Origin: Candidatus Bathyarchaeota archaeon
Lineage (GTDB): Archaea > Thermoproteota > Bathyarchaeia > RBG-16-48-13 > GCA-020355125
Assembly (NCBI GenBank): GCA_030617005.1
Contig: JAUWWH010000031.1
Span: 1 to 7,838 of the forward strand
DNA: 7,838 bases
Direction: 5' to 3'
In this document: positions 1-6,346 of the stretch, piece after piece
How the letters are laid out: each line of letters starts with the position of its first letter
Numbering within the stretch: position 1 is the first letter of the stretch
Notes under the pieces: generated by a model
Database searches by the model: none
What the model was told of the DNA's origin: nothing
Seen by the model: the letters and a program-made list of their open reading frames with translations, nothing else
Made by a program: the position numbers and the translations under genes

Positions 1-1094
1 TGAATCGCGGGAGTTCCATCGATTATCCTGTGATCATACGTGAGGCAAAGGAACATCATCGACCTAATTGCGATTTGGTCATTTATAACGACGGGTTTTT
101 TCTGAATAGTACCAACTCCGAGAATTGCACTTTCTGGAGCGTTGATTATAGGTGTGTTCATAAGGGTACCAAACATGCCAACATTGGTAATGGAAAATGT
201 ACCACCACGTACATCTTGTAGTAGTAACGCGTTGCGTCTAGCCCTATCGACTTTATTCTTTATACTCCGGGAAATTTCGATAAGACTCTTCTGATCTACA
301 TTGTGAATTACTACAACGACTAGTCCATTCTTCCGTGATACTGCTACACCAATGTTGAAATATTTCTTCACGATAATCTTATCATCAATAAGTGAAGAGT
401 TGATGATCGGATACATATCGAGTGCCTGAACTACTGCTTTAACAATGAAAGAGGTGTAACTTATCTTATGTTTAGTCAAATCTTCTGAGTTATTTAATTT
501 CTTTCGCAAATTCCTTAATTCAGTTACATCTACCTCAGCAAAGGTTGTAATGTGAGCAGTGGTTCGCATACTAAATGCCATACGTTCAGCCATGGTTTTT
601 CTCCAACCCACTAAGGGAATAACCTCTTCTACCCCTAACTTAGAGGAGTCGGAATCTGCCTCGGTTACTTTAACACGCTGTTGGTATGAGAGGATGTCTT
701 TCTTTGTAATCATCTCTTCACGACCTGTCCCCAATATTTTAGATAGATCAAGCTCGTATTCTTTTGCCAATCTCTTAGCTAAAGGAGAAACGTAAACAGC
801 GGTCTCTTCAGCTTTTACAACTGGTTTTTTCATCTTTTGTTTTATTGGGATGCCCTCACCCAACTGAACTATAAAAGCGATTGGTTCACCAACTTTTACA
901 GTTGATTCGACAGATTGAGCCTTATAAAAAATGCCTGAGATTGGAGCCTCAACTTCAACCATAACTTTTTGGGTTTCCACCAGGGCAATTGGCTCAGCCT
1001 TTTTCACTTTTTCCCCATCTTTTATTAGCCATTCCACGATGGTGCCCTGTGTCATGAAGTGATCAATTTGTGGCATAAGAACGTCTACTGGCAC
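1..1094 (-). CDS. 2-oxoacid dehydrogenase E2 component (dihydrolipoamide acyltransferase), 3' end cut by window
   Basis: E2 core of a 2-oxoacid dehydrogenase complex: it takes the acyl group from E1 on a swinging lipoyl arm and transfers it to CoA in the cytoplasm. I translated 364 codons from a GTG at 1094. Domains in order: lipoyl domain (about 2-78) with the lipoylated lysine K43 in VETQKVMVEVEAP; a short charged linker; peripheral subunit-binding domain (about 102-137, VSPLAKRLAKEYELDL...); catalytic acyltransferase domain from about 157, ending with the hallmark DHRIIDG (H355, D359). The frame is still open at base 1, so an estimated 25-35 C-terminal residues are missing. The GTG is chosen because an in-frame TAA lies two codons upstream and a GAGG Shine-Dalgarno sits 8 nt before it. 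It is third in an operon, 44 bp after E1beta. The residue before the lipoyl lysine is Gln rather than the common Asp. The substrate cannot be told from sequence alone. Confidence 0.95.
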   Translation of the reverse strand, partial: MPVDVLMPQIDHFMTQGTIVEWLIKDGEKVKKAEPIALVETQKVMVEVEAPISGIFYKAQSVESTVKVGEPIAFIVQLGEGIPIKQKMKKPVVKAEETAVYVSPLAKRLAKEYELDLSKILGTGREEMITKKDILSYQQRVKVTEADSDSSKLGVEEVIPLVGWRKTMAERMAFSMRTTAHITTFAEVDVTELRNLRKKLNNSEDLTKHKISYTSFIVKAVVQALDMYPIINSSLIDDKIIVKKYFNIGVAVSRKNGLVVVVIHNVDQKSLIEISRSIKNKVDRARRNALLLQDVRGGTFSITNVGMFGTLMNTPIINAPESAILGVGTIQKKPVVINDQIAIRSMMFLCLTYDHRIIDGTPAI

Positions 1095-1138
1095 AACTTA
1101 TTCCTCGATCATAGATTCAAAATAAAAGAGGAAGGAGG

Positions 1139-2092
1139 TTACACTACTTCCTTAGTAACTCTGATTATATCCTCCACAGAAGGTATCACAGCCTGTTCTA
1201 ATAAGACCGTACAGGGTATAGGCGTTCCTGGATTTGCCACCCGCATCACAGGAGCATCTAAATATCCAAGTGCTTTTTCGGCTACAATAGCAGCAATTTC
1301 AGCTCCAAATCCATAAGCTTTTGGAGATTCCTGAACAGTAATTAGCCTACTCGTCTTTTTTACAGATTCGATTATAGTATTTTCATCTAAAGGAAGCAAC
1401 GTCCTCAGATCAATAACCTCACAACTTATGCCCTCCTTATGAAGTTTATTTGCAGCTTCAAGAGATTTATGGAGCATTTGAGCCATAGCGACTATTGTAA
1501 CATCTTCTCCCACGCGCTTTACATCAGCTTTTCCCAATGGAATAATAAATTCTTCCTCCGGGATTGAACTCTCTTTCTCCCGTAGAAGCTTATGTTCTAA
1601 AAAGACAACAGGATTATTATCTCTAATAGCGGATTTTAAGAGACCTTTAGCATCATATGGAGTCGAAGGCATTACGATTTTAAGACCTGGAGCGTTTAAT
1701 ATAAAGGATTCAGGACTTTGAGAATGATGTAAACCGAGGCCTCTACCAGTGGCGCCTATTGAAGCTCTTACTACCATTGGACAGGTGACCTCTCCCCCAT
1801 ATTGGTAACATATCATTCGCGCACTGTTAACTAGGTGATCCATACACAAAGGAAGAAGGCTACTAAACATGATCTCCACTATTGGTCGCATCCCATTTAA
1901 CGTAGCTCCGACTCCGACACCAACCATCGCTGATTCGGAGATCGGTGTGTTTAAAATTCTTTCACTAAAGTCTTCCTTCAACGCGGGGTAGAAGTACTCA
2001 ATATCTTCCCCGATCATAAACACCCGAGTGTCCCGCAACATTTCCTCCCTAATAGCTTCAATTATAGCGCTTCTAAAACCAATCTTTCTCAC
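1139..2092 (-). CDS. 2-oxoacid dehydrogenase E1 component, beta subunit
   Basis: Beta subunit of the thiamine-diphosphate-dependent E1, which decarboxylates a 2-oxoacid and reductively acylates the lipoyl group of E2; it works as an alpha2beta2 tetramer. The protein has the transketolase-type pyrimidine domain followed by the C-terminal domain. Visible landmarks are GED near the N-terminus, PISE (E53, the conserved Glu that activates the ThDP pyrimidine), HHSQSPES (H123, active-site His), EHKLL, and a C-terminal domain with DLRTLLPLD and QESPKAYGFGAEI. I prefer GTG at 2092, giving MRKIGFRSAI like other family N-termini, over TTG at 2095; a GGAGG motif precedes both. The segment after GED is shorter than usual and lacks the familiar GGxF loop. 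It lies 18 bp after E1alpha in the same operon. Whether it is pyruvate, branched-chain or acetoin type is not resolved. Confidence 0.95.
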   Translation of the reverse strand: MRKIGFRSAIIEAIREEMLRDTRVFMIGEDIEYFYPALKEDFSERILNTPISESAMVGVGVGATLNGMRPIVEIMFSSLLPLCMDHLVNSARMICYQYGGEVTCPMVVRASIGATGRGLGLHHSQSPESFILNAPGLKIVMPSTPYDAKGLLKSAIRDNNPVVFLEHKLLREKESSIPEEEFIIPLGKADVKRVGEDVTIVAMAQMLHKSLEAANKLHKEGISCEVIDLRTLLPLDENTIIESVKKTSRLITVQESPKAYGFGAEIAAIVAEKALGYLDAPVMRVANPGTPIPCTVLLEQAVIPSVEDIIRVTKEVV

Positions 2093-2110
2093 CAAGAATA
2101 AACCTCCATT

Positions 2111-3076
2111 TTAGGCATACACATGTTTAAGTGCCTCCTCAACAACAGGAAAAGGACTTTTTTTGGCAAATTCTACCGCTTCTTCAAGATCATGTCTAAT
2201 TTTTGCTTCGATCTCCGAGACCTCCTGCTTGGTGAGAATCCCCCGCATCATAAGCTCTTTTTTAAGATCCATTATTGGATATCCCAACTTTCTCTTCCAG
2301 AACTCAATATCCTCTTTAGATCTAGATTCTAGACTAGGGAGACCTGCATGTACCGACCATCTATAGGTCTTACATTCAATCAAGGTGGGACCTTCACCAT
2401 CACGAGCCCGGTATACTGCATCCTGTACCGCAGTGTGAACTGCAATTATATCATTTCTACTAATGACAACACCGGGAATACCATAGCCACCAGCACGATC
2501 AGCAATATCTTCTACAGCTGTGCTCTCCGTAATACTCGTCGACATAGCCGTATGGTTATTTTCACAAATATACACTACGGGTAAGTTCCAGATAGCCGCT
2601 AAATTTAGGGATTCATGGAAATCTCCACGATTTGAAGCCCCATCTCCAAAAAAGTCTAGAACGACTTGCGTTGTTCCCCTTAATTTAGCTGCTAATGCTG
2701 CACCAGTTGCCTTAGCTATATCTGAACCTATTATTCCAGTACCCACTAAAATACCGTACTCAGGTAAACCAAGATGATGAACACTTTCCTTTGGCATAGT
2801 TGAACCTAATTGTTTACCATACATAACTGCTAATAGCGTTTTAATTGGTACCCCTCTAGCAATATATGCCCCACGCCCTCTAAGAGATGGCATAATCAGA
2901 TCAGTTTCTTTGAGATTGTAACACGCGCCAACTGTAATATGCTCCTGCCCAATACATGTATGACAAAAATCCTGCAACTTTCCTGATGGAAGCAATTCTT
3001 GCGTTTTTTCTTCGAAGCGTCTCGTCAAAAGCATTAATCGAAACATTTCAAGTAGATCTTGATTATCAATTTCCAT
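2111..3076 (-). CDS. 2-oxoacid dehydrogenase E1 component, alpha subunit (AcoA/PdhA family)
   Basis: Alpha subunit of ThDP-dependent E1, carrying the cofactor diphosphate/Mg2+ site. The ThDP motif is clear: GDGASNRGDFHESLNL at 144-159, running to ENN ending at 174. Upstream is the family block CHTCIGQEHITVGA. The active-site loop YRWSVH keeps its conserved His (H243), followed by the AcoA-like RSKEDIEFWKRK. Two normally conserved segments differ: the RxHG block reads SLRGRGAYIARG, and the usual GGSMH block reads PKESVHHLG (about residues 95-103). The length, 321 residues, is normal. I choose ATG at 3076; a TTG at 3085 would add three residues, but the TATA box predicts transcription starting at about 3086, favouring a short leader and the ATG. 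It is the first gene of the E1alpha-E1beta-E2 operon. The sequence looks closest to acetoin-dehydrogenase E1alpha, but the substrate is unproven. Confidence 0.95.
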   Translation of the reverse strand: MEIDNQDLLEMFRLMLLTRRFEEKTQELLPSGKLQDFCHTCIGQEHITVGACYNLKETDLIMPSLRGRGAYIARGVPIKTLLAVMYGKQLGSTMPKESVHHLGLPEYGILVGTGIIGSDIAKATGAALAAKLRGTTQVVLDFFGDGASNRGDFHESLNLAAIWNLPVVYICENNHTAMSTSITESTAVEDIADRAGGYGIPGVVISRNDIIAVHTAVQDAVYRARDGEGPTLIECKTYRWSVHAGLPSLESRSKEDIEFWKRKLGYPIMDLKKELMMRGILTKQEVSEIEAKIRHDLEEAVEFAKKSPFPVVEEALKHVYA

Positions 3077-3105
3077 TTTAACCAATTTTATGTTATTTAC
3101 TCCTT

Positions 3106-3118
3106 ATATTATATAGTA
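3106..3118 (-). promoter_or_regulatory. TATA box of the E1alpha-E1beta-E2 operon
   Basis: On the minus strand an ACTATATAATATA stretch is preceded by a purine/A-rich GGTAAAT that could serve as BRE. Its centre (about 3112) lies 26-27 nt upstream of about 3086, so the mRNA would have a leader of roughly 10 nt to the ATG at 3076. The GGAG just downstream of the TATA would then be upstream of the transcript and not act as a Shine-Dalgarno. This is a prediction from spacing and composition only. Confidence 0.6.
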
Positions 3119-3239
3119 TTTACCATAAATAGTAATTTACCAATGGAAGGAAAACAATTATTTTCACAAGAACAGTAAGCTAAGAAGATTTTCACACTCA
3201 TCATTAAGAATAAAAGATTTAGAATGCAAAAAAGTTAGA

Positions 3240-3266
3240 TAAAAAAGATGAAGGAAGAGAAAAAAT
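3240..3266 (-). terminator. U-rich terminator region of the pyruvate-kinase-domain gene
   Basis: Downstream of the stop codon at 3278-3280, the minus strand has two six-T tracts (3260-3265 and 3241-3246) in pyrimidine-rich sequence. Archaeal polymerases terminate at such U-tracts without needing a hairpin. The rest of 3086-3277 is AT-rich, holds the E1alpha promoter, and shows no gene. Confidence 0.45.
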
Positions 3267-3277
3267 AAGGAATATTC

Positions 3278-3847
3278 CTACAACAATGGTTTACAGATGA
3301 CTTCCCGAACCTTGACATCAAAGAAATTTTGAACGTTGGAAGGGGAAAGGACTAAGGCTGTATCAGCACCTCTACCGCTACCCCCAATTGATATTATATC
3401 TTCTTGTATACTTACAAGGCCGGAATCCGCCGCCATTAAAGCAATTTCAACGGCTACCTTGGTTCCTTCACCGAAGATGCGTAGGGTATTAGCAATAATC
3501 TCATCAGATTGGTAAGTATCAAACTTCCGTCGGATAGCCCTACCAACACCTCCAAAAGCATGAGTCGTAGTTAACACTTTTCCACCAGCGTTAATGATAC
3601 GCTCACGATTTTCCTGGGTTAATTCCTGAGTGTCTGGTCCACGAAACCCTGTGCTATGAGTCACTGCTATAACAGTGTAACCTCTAAATTTTTCAGCAAC
3701 TTTAACTCCTGTTTCACCACGGGTGGTAGCAACCACTAAGGATTTTATTCCAAGTTGTTCCGCCCGTTTCTTCACGAGTGTAAGAACATGCTCTGTATTT
3801 TTTACACCTCTCTCTTTAAAATAGACGATTTCTTCAGTTTTAGACAT
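3278..3847 (-). CDS. stand-alone pyruvate kinase C-terminal (alpha/beta) domain protein
   Basis: A 189-residue protein matching only the C-terminal regulatory domain of pyruvate kinase, without the catalytic TIM barrel. The pattern VVATTRGETGVKVAEKF ... GYTVIAVTHSTGF corresponds to the PK C-domain strand-helix-strand that binds allosteric phospho-ligands. The rest (TTTHAFGGVGRAI, IGGSGRGADTALVL, and a C-terminal VREVICKP) is typical of an archaeal family annotated as pyruvate kinase alpha/beta domain-containing protein, whose function is not known to me. It cannot be a kinase by itself. The ATG at 3847 is supported by a TATA-like element with near-leaderless spacing. It is transcribed in the same direction as rnhB upstream, but the 77-bp gap with its own promoter suggests a separate unit. 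A role sensing a phosphorylated metabolite is inference. Confidence 0.88.
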   Translation of the reverse strand: MSKTEEIVYFKERGVKNTEHVLTLVKKRAEQLGIKSLVVATTRGETGVKVAEKFRGYTVIAVTHSTGFRGPDTQELTQENRERIINAGGKVLTTTHAFGGVGRAIRRKFDTYQSDEIIANTLRIFGEGTKVAVEIALMAADSGLVSIQEDIISIGGSGRGADTALVLSPSNVQNFFDVKVREVICKPLL

Positions 3848-3870
3848 ATGGCATATTCAGTGTAAATATA

Positions 3871-3886
3871 GTCTTAAACCTTTTTT
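3871..3886 (-). promoter_or_regulatory. BRE/TATA of the pyruvate-kinase-domain gene
   Basis: Minus strand AAAAAAGGTTTAAGAC: an A-rich BRE-like stretch followed by TTTAAGAC (3878-3871). The centre, about 3875, is 26-28 nt from the ATG at 3847, consistent with a nearly leaderless mRNA. A CTATATTTA closer to the gene is a weaker alternative because it would place the start site inside the coding region. Confidence 0.5.
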
Positions 3887-3924
3887 GCTAAATTAAGATC
3901 CTGTTTAAGTTATTTATTGAATTT

Positions 3925-4631
3925 TTATAAAAGGCGAGTTTTTTGAATATCCTCTCTAATCCGTTTAACTGTTTTCCAAGACTTTCTAACAAAATCAGGC
4001 AGACTATTCTTCTCTGTGATCCAATTTGTTAAAAACCGCCGCGTCTTAGGATCACTACTATACCCACTTCCTAAGTCTCCATATCTCTCCCTTAGATCGT
4101 TAATAACTTCGTCTCTATGGACTTTAGCTATTATTGACGCAGCACCAACGACAACATATTTAACATCTGCATGGTGTTCCGAAATAATTTTAACCTCGAA
4201 AGAAAGCATTTCTCTTATCTGCTTACCAAAGCGTATTTCATTTACATCAGAAGCGTCAATGTATGCAATTTCTGGTTTGAGTTTCATTACGATCTGTGCC
4301 ATAGCCTTTGCTTCAAACCAATTCAATTTGTGTAATCGCTTCCCTTTTAAGACAACTCTGTCAATCTCTGAGGGTTGAAAATCCAGAATAATATGTTTTA
4401 GCGCCAACCTCTTTATTGCATACGAAAGGCGTTGCCTTTTATTAGGAGTTAATAATTTTGAGTCCCTAATACCCAAAGCATACAGTTTAGGAATATGATA
4501 ATCATAAAATAGAACACCTGCGACTACTAGGGGGCCTATGACGGGTCCTATAGGGAAGAGGAGAAATCCCTTCTCTTTCTCCCTGCCTCATCGACCCCGC
4601 AGATTAATTTACTAATCTTCGTCCCACCCAT
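3925..4631 (-). CDS. rnhB: ribonuclease HII, interrupted by a 29-nt candidate BHB intron (exons 4631-4579 and 4549-3925)
   Basis: RNase HII cleaves the RNA strand of RNA-DNA hybrids and starts removal of single ribonucleotides from DNA. The uninterrupted frame begins only near LGIRDSKLLT (codon 43) and would lack half the active site. Upstream, an ATG at 4631 opens a frame reading M-G-G-T-K-I-S-K-L-I-C-GVDEAGR; 29 nt later, in another frame, comes GPVIGPLVVAGVLFYDY, leading into LGIRDSK. Excising 4550-4578 gives GVDEAGRGPVIGP, the family signature, and exactly 226 codons (225 residues plus stop), a normal archaeal RNase HII length. Catalytic residues in the spliced protein are D14, E15, D116 (IDAS) and D146 (HHADVKY). 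ASIIAKVHRD and the SGYSSDPKTRRFL block are also present. Unspliced translation stops after 27 residues. Alternatives are a pseudogene or an assembly error, but all 183 downstream codons look intact. No Shine-Dalgarno is needed, as the predicted leader is about 6 nt. Confidence 0.9.
4550..4578 (-). other. candidate 29-nt archaeal mRNA intron with bulge-helix-bulge fold in rnhB
   Basis: On the minus-strand RNA, AGGG (4584-4581) pairs with CCCU (4555-4552) as a 4-bp central helix. Bulge 1 is AGA (4580-4578) and bulge 2 is AUA (4551-4549). The inner stem pairs 4577-4573 with 4556-4560 (AAGAG:CUCUU), then an A.C mismatch, then AG:CU, closing a 6-nt loop at 4569-4564. Cutting after the second nucleotide of each bulge (AG|A and AU|A) releases 29 nt and joins AG to AGGACCC, restoring Arg18-Gly19-Pro20. 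The outer helix is weak: C4585-G4548, then an internal loop, then GAUGAG with CCCGUC containing one mismatch and one wobble. This is the relaxed HBh' type that some archaeal endonucleases accept. The exact cut is ambiguous by 1 nt, with the same product. The fold is read by eye, with no energy calculation. Confidence 0.82.
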
Positions 4632-4660
4632 TACTTAGCTACTGTTCTAGTCTAATCTAC

Positions 4661-4673
4661 ATAAAAGGTTTCA
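4661..4673 (-). promoter_or_regulatory. TATA box of rnhB
   Basis: Minus strand GTGAAACCTTTTAT: a BRE-like GAAACC followed by TTTTAT (4666-4661). Its centre is about 32 nt from the ATG at 4631, predicting an mRNA starting at about 4637 with a 5-7 nt leader. This supports 4631, not codon 43, as the true start of rnhB. Confidence 0.5.
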
Positions 4674-4793
4674 CTTTTGAATATATGTATTATCTTTTAA
4701 AAAAAAATGTTTTCAGTTACAGTTAAAAAATAAAAGTGTTTTAAGGATTATTAAGATAATAAACAATATGAGGAGACTGTGCTCTTACAATGT

Positions 4794-4802
4794 AGATATA
4801 TC
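4794..4802 (+). promoter_or_regulatory. TATA box of trm1
   Basis: AGATATATC, centred near 4799, lies about 35 nt before the ATG at 4834, predicting transcription from about 4825 and a leader of roughly 9 nt. It is divergent from the rnhB promoter across the 202-bp gap 4632-4833. The remainder of that gap is AT-rich with A/T runs (for example 4697-4709), and I see no gene or RNA in it. Confidence 0.45.
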
Positions 4803-4833
4803 AAAATTGGAAGAGTAAGGTCATGATAGGATA

Positions 4834-6039
4834 ATGACGTATAAATTTCCGTTTCCAACAGAAAGCATAACAGAAGGGCAGATTAATCTAACTATTACAA
4901 GGCTCAATCTCTACGCTAAAAGCCCATCGGAGTACATTCCAGCTAAGGCACCAGTTTTCTATAATCCACTTATGGAGATGAATCGGGATATCGCTGTTCT
5001 TGCATTAAGAGTGTATCAAAAGAGAACAGGAAAAAAACTTCGGATATGTGATCTATTAACCGGTTGTGGAGTTAGAGGGTTAAGATTTGCCCGAGAAGTG
5101 AAGCAAATCGATAGCGTTATCTTGAACGATATCAATCTTGAAGCTGTAAAAATGGCACAATTCAATATAGAAATAAATGAATTGTCTAGTTTAGTCACTG
5201 TAAAGAATCACGATGCAAACATCTTTCTGAGTAAAAATGCATCTCATGAAAAAAGATATGATATAATAGATATTGATCCCTATGGTTCCCCTACACCCTT
5301 CCTAGATTCTGCTGTGAGAGCTCTTAAAAATGGGGGACTCATTGCTTTAACCGCTACAGACATGGCCGTTTTATGTGGAGTTAAAGATTTGGTATGTACT
5401 AGGAAGTACTTTGGAAAATCTTTGAGGACTGAATATTGCCATGAATTAGCTATTAGGCTTTTGATTAATGCGTTAGTCTTCTCCGCAGGTAGACATAACT
5501 TGGGAGTTAACATCCTATTTAGCCATTATACGGGACATTATGTAAGAGTTTATGCACAGATCTGGTGTGGAAAGCTAAAAGCTAATGCATCTATTAAAAA
5601 ACTAGGGTACATACTCCACTGCTTTAACTGTTTCAATAGGAAATGGAAGTTTAACATTCCAAGGCTCATAGAAGGAAAGTGTGATGTGTGTGGTAGAAAA
5701 ATGAGAGTGGCAGGACCTTTATGGCTAGGCAAACTCTTAGAGGGGGAATTTTGTACAGAAATGATTACTGAATTAAAGAAAGAGGGAAACATGAGAACAG
5801 GAAAGAGATTATCAAAGCTTTTACATATCATTGAAAAAGAAGTAGACACATTACCGACATACTATGTAATCGATAAGGTCTGTAAGAAGATGAAAACAAA
5901 TGTACCAGCAAAGCAAAAAGTTATTGAAAAAATCTTGAAGGAAGGATATAAAGCTGTGTCAACTCACTTTAATCCTATCGGAATTAAGACCAACGCTACT
6001 ATAAGAATTGTTGAAAAAGGGATTAAGAACGCCCTTTAA
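4834..6039 (+). CDS. trm1: tRNA (guanine(26)-N(2))-dimethyltransferase Trm1
   Basis: SAM-dependent enzyme that makes N2,N2-dimethylguanosine at tRNA position 26, the hinge between D and anticodon arms. The 401-residue length fits archaeal Trm1 (about 380-400). The N-terminal SITEGQ and FYNPLMEMNRDIAVLAL block is diagnostic. The Rossmann fold shows SAM motif I at 73-86 (DLLTGCGVRGLRFA), the acidic residue of motif II in NDIN (98-101), and the catalytic-loop motif DIDPYGSPTPF at 146-156. LTATDMAVLCG (172-182) follows. The C-terminal domain carries a probable zinc site of two CxxC pairs, C263/C266 and C283/C286, then GPLWLGKL, a family signature. ATG at 4834 is preceded by a weak AGGAT motif. 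There is no sign of truncation. It is alone in its transcript, or possibly read through into the RAM genes 70 bp downstream, which have their own TATA-like site. Confidence 0.97.
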   Translation: MTYKFPFPTESITEGQINLTITRLNLYAKSPSEYIPAKAPVFYNPLMEMNRDIAVLALRVYQKRTGKKLRICDLLTGCGVRGLRFAREVKQIDSVILNDINLEAVKMAQFNIEINELSSLVTVKNHDANIFLSKNASHEKRYDIIDIDPYGSPTPFLDSAVRALKNGGLIALTATDMAVLCGVKDLVCTRKYFGKSLRTEYCHELAIRLLINALVFSAGRHNLGVNILFSHYTGHYVRVYAQIWCGKLKANASIKKLGYILHCFNCFNRKWKFNIPRLIEGKCDVCGRKMRVAGPLWLGKLLEGEFCTEMITELKKEGNMRTGKRLSKLLHIIEKEVDTLPTYYVIDKVCKKMKTNVPAKQKVIEKILKEGYKAVSTHFNPIGIKTNATIRIVEKGIKNAL

Positions 6040-6062
6040 ATCTATACGATTTAAAAAGACAC

Positions 6063-6079
6063 AGAAAGCTTATATTATT
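6063..6079 (+). promoter_or_regulatory. BRE/TATA upstream of the RAM-domain gene pair
   Basis: GAAAGCTTATATTATT: a BRE-like GAAAGC followed by TTATATT. The TATA centre (about 6074) is about 36 nt before the ATG at 6110, giving a predicted leader of around 9 nt. It could serve both small genes. Confidence 0.5.
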
Positions 6080-6109
6080 ATCAATTTAAATGTTGATTAA
6101 GGTTTTTCT

Positions 6110-6346
6110 ATGAAGGCATGTATTTTAATAAAAACCGATCCAAGTAAAATTAAGACCATAGCAAAAATTGTAGAAAAAATTGAAGGGGTAAAAATTGCCT
6201 TTCCCGTCTTAGGAAGGACAGATGTAGTAGCGAGCGTAGAAGCATCTACTCTAGAGCAGTTAAGTATTCTCGCTTTTAAGATAGGCGGAACTCCTGGTGT
6301 GATAGCTACAGAGACCCTTGTTGGATTAGCGGGGGTAATAGAATGA
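6110..6346 (+). CDS. stand-alone Lrp/AsnC ligand-binding (RAM) domain protein 1
   Basis: A 78-residue protein consisting only of the RAM (AsnC_trans_reg) beta-alpha-beta fold; the DNA-binding HTH half of Lrp/AsnC regulators is absent. It starts directly with strand 1 (MKACILIKTD), followed by a helix with IVEKIEGV, then the conserved hairpin PVLGRTDVVASVEA containing the G-x-x-D signature of effector-binding Lrp proteins, a second helix, and the final strand GVIATETLV. Such stand-alone RAM proteins are common in archaea and form oligomeric rings that bind amino acids; some may pair with HTH-bearing partners. Its stop overlaps the next start by ATGA, so the two are almost certainly co-transcribed and translationally coupled. 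The ligand and target are unknown. Confidence 0.9.
   Translation: MKACILIKTDPSKIKTIAKIVEKIEGVKIAFPVLGRTDVVASVEASTLEQLSILAFKIGGTPGVIATETLVGLAGVIE

Noticed and set aside
30..221. 63-codon plus-strand open frame at the left edge
   Set aside because: Antisense of the E2 catalytic domain, which is certain from its motifs.
1098..1112. Mini-frame ATG-ATC-GAG-GAA-TAA just before E2 (and a similar ATG-ATA-GGA-TAA at 4823-4834 before trm1)
   Set aside because: Three- to four-codon frames containing the GAGG/AGGA motif are expected by chance; no evidence of a leader peptide.
3160..3210. Possible C/D box RNA (ATGATGA on the minus strand near 3200)
   Set aside because: No CUGA D or D' box at guide-like spacing.
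3269..3278. Perfect palindrome GGAATATTCC at the stop of the PK-domain gene
   Set aside because: Ten bases in AT-rich DNA can arise by chance, it is not repeated elsewhere in the window, and its position does not suggest an operator.
4016..4378. 120-codon plus-strand open frame
   Set aside because: Antisense shadow of rnhB exon 2; the minus-strand frame has all RNase HII motifs.
4550..4584. The hairpin in rnhB as a small transposon or repeat insertion, or as a terminator
   Set aside because: No target-site duplication or second copy in the window, and the U-run expected of a terminator is absent; the BHB geometry with exact restoration of the protein motif explains it better.
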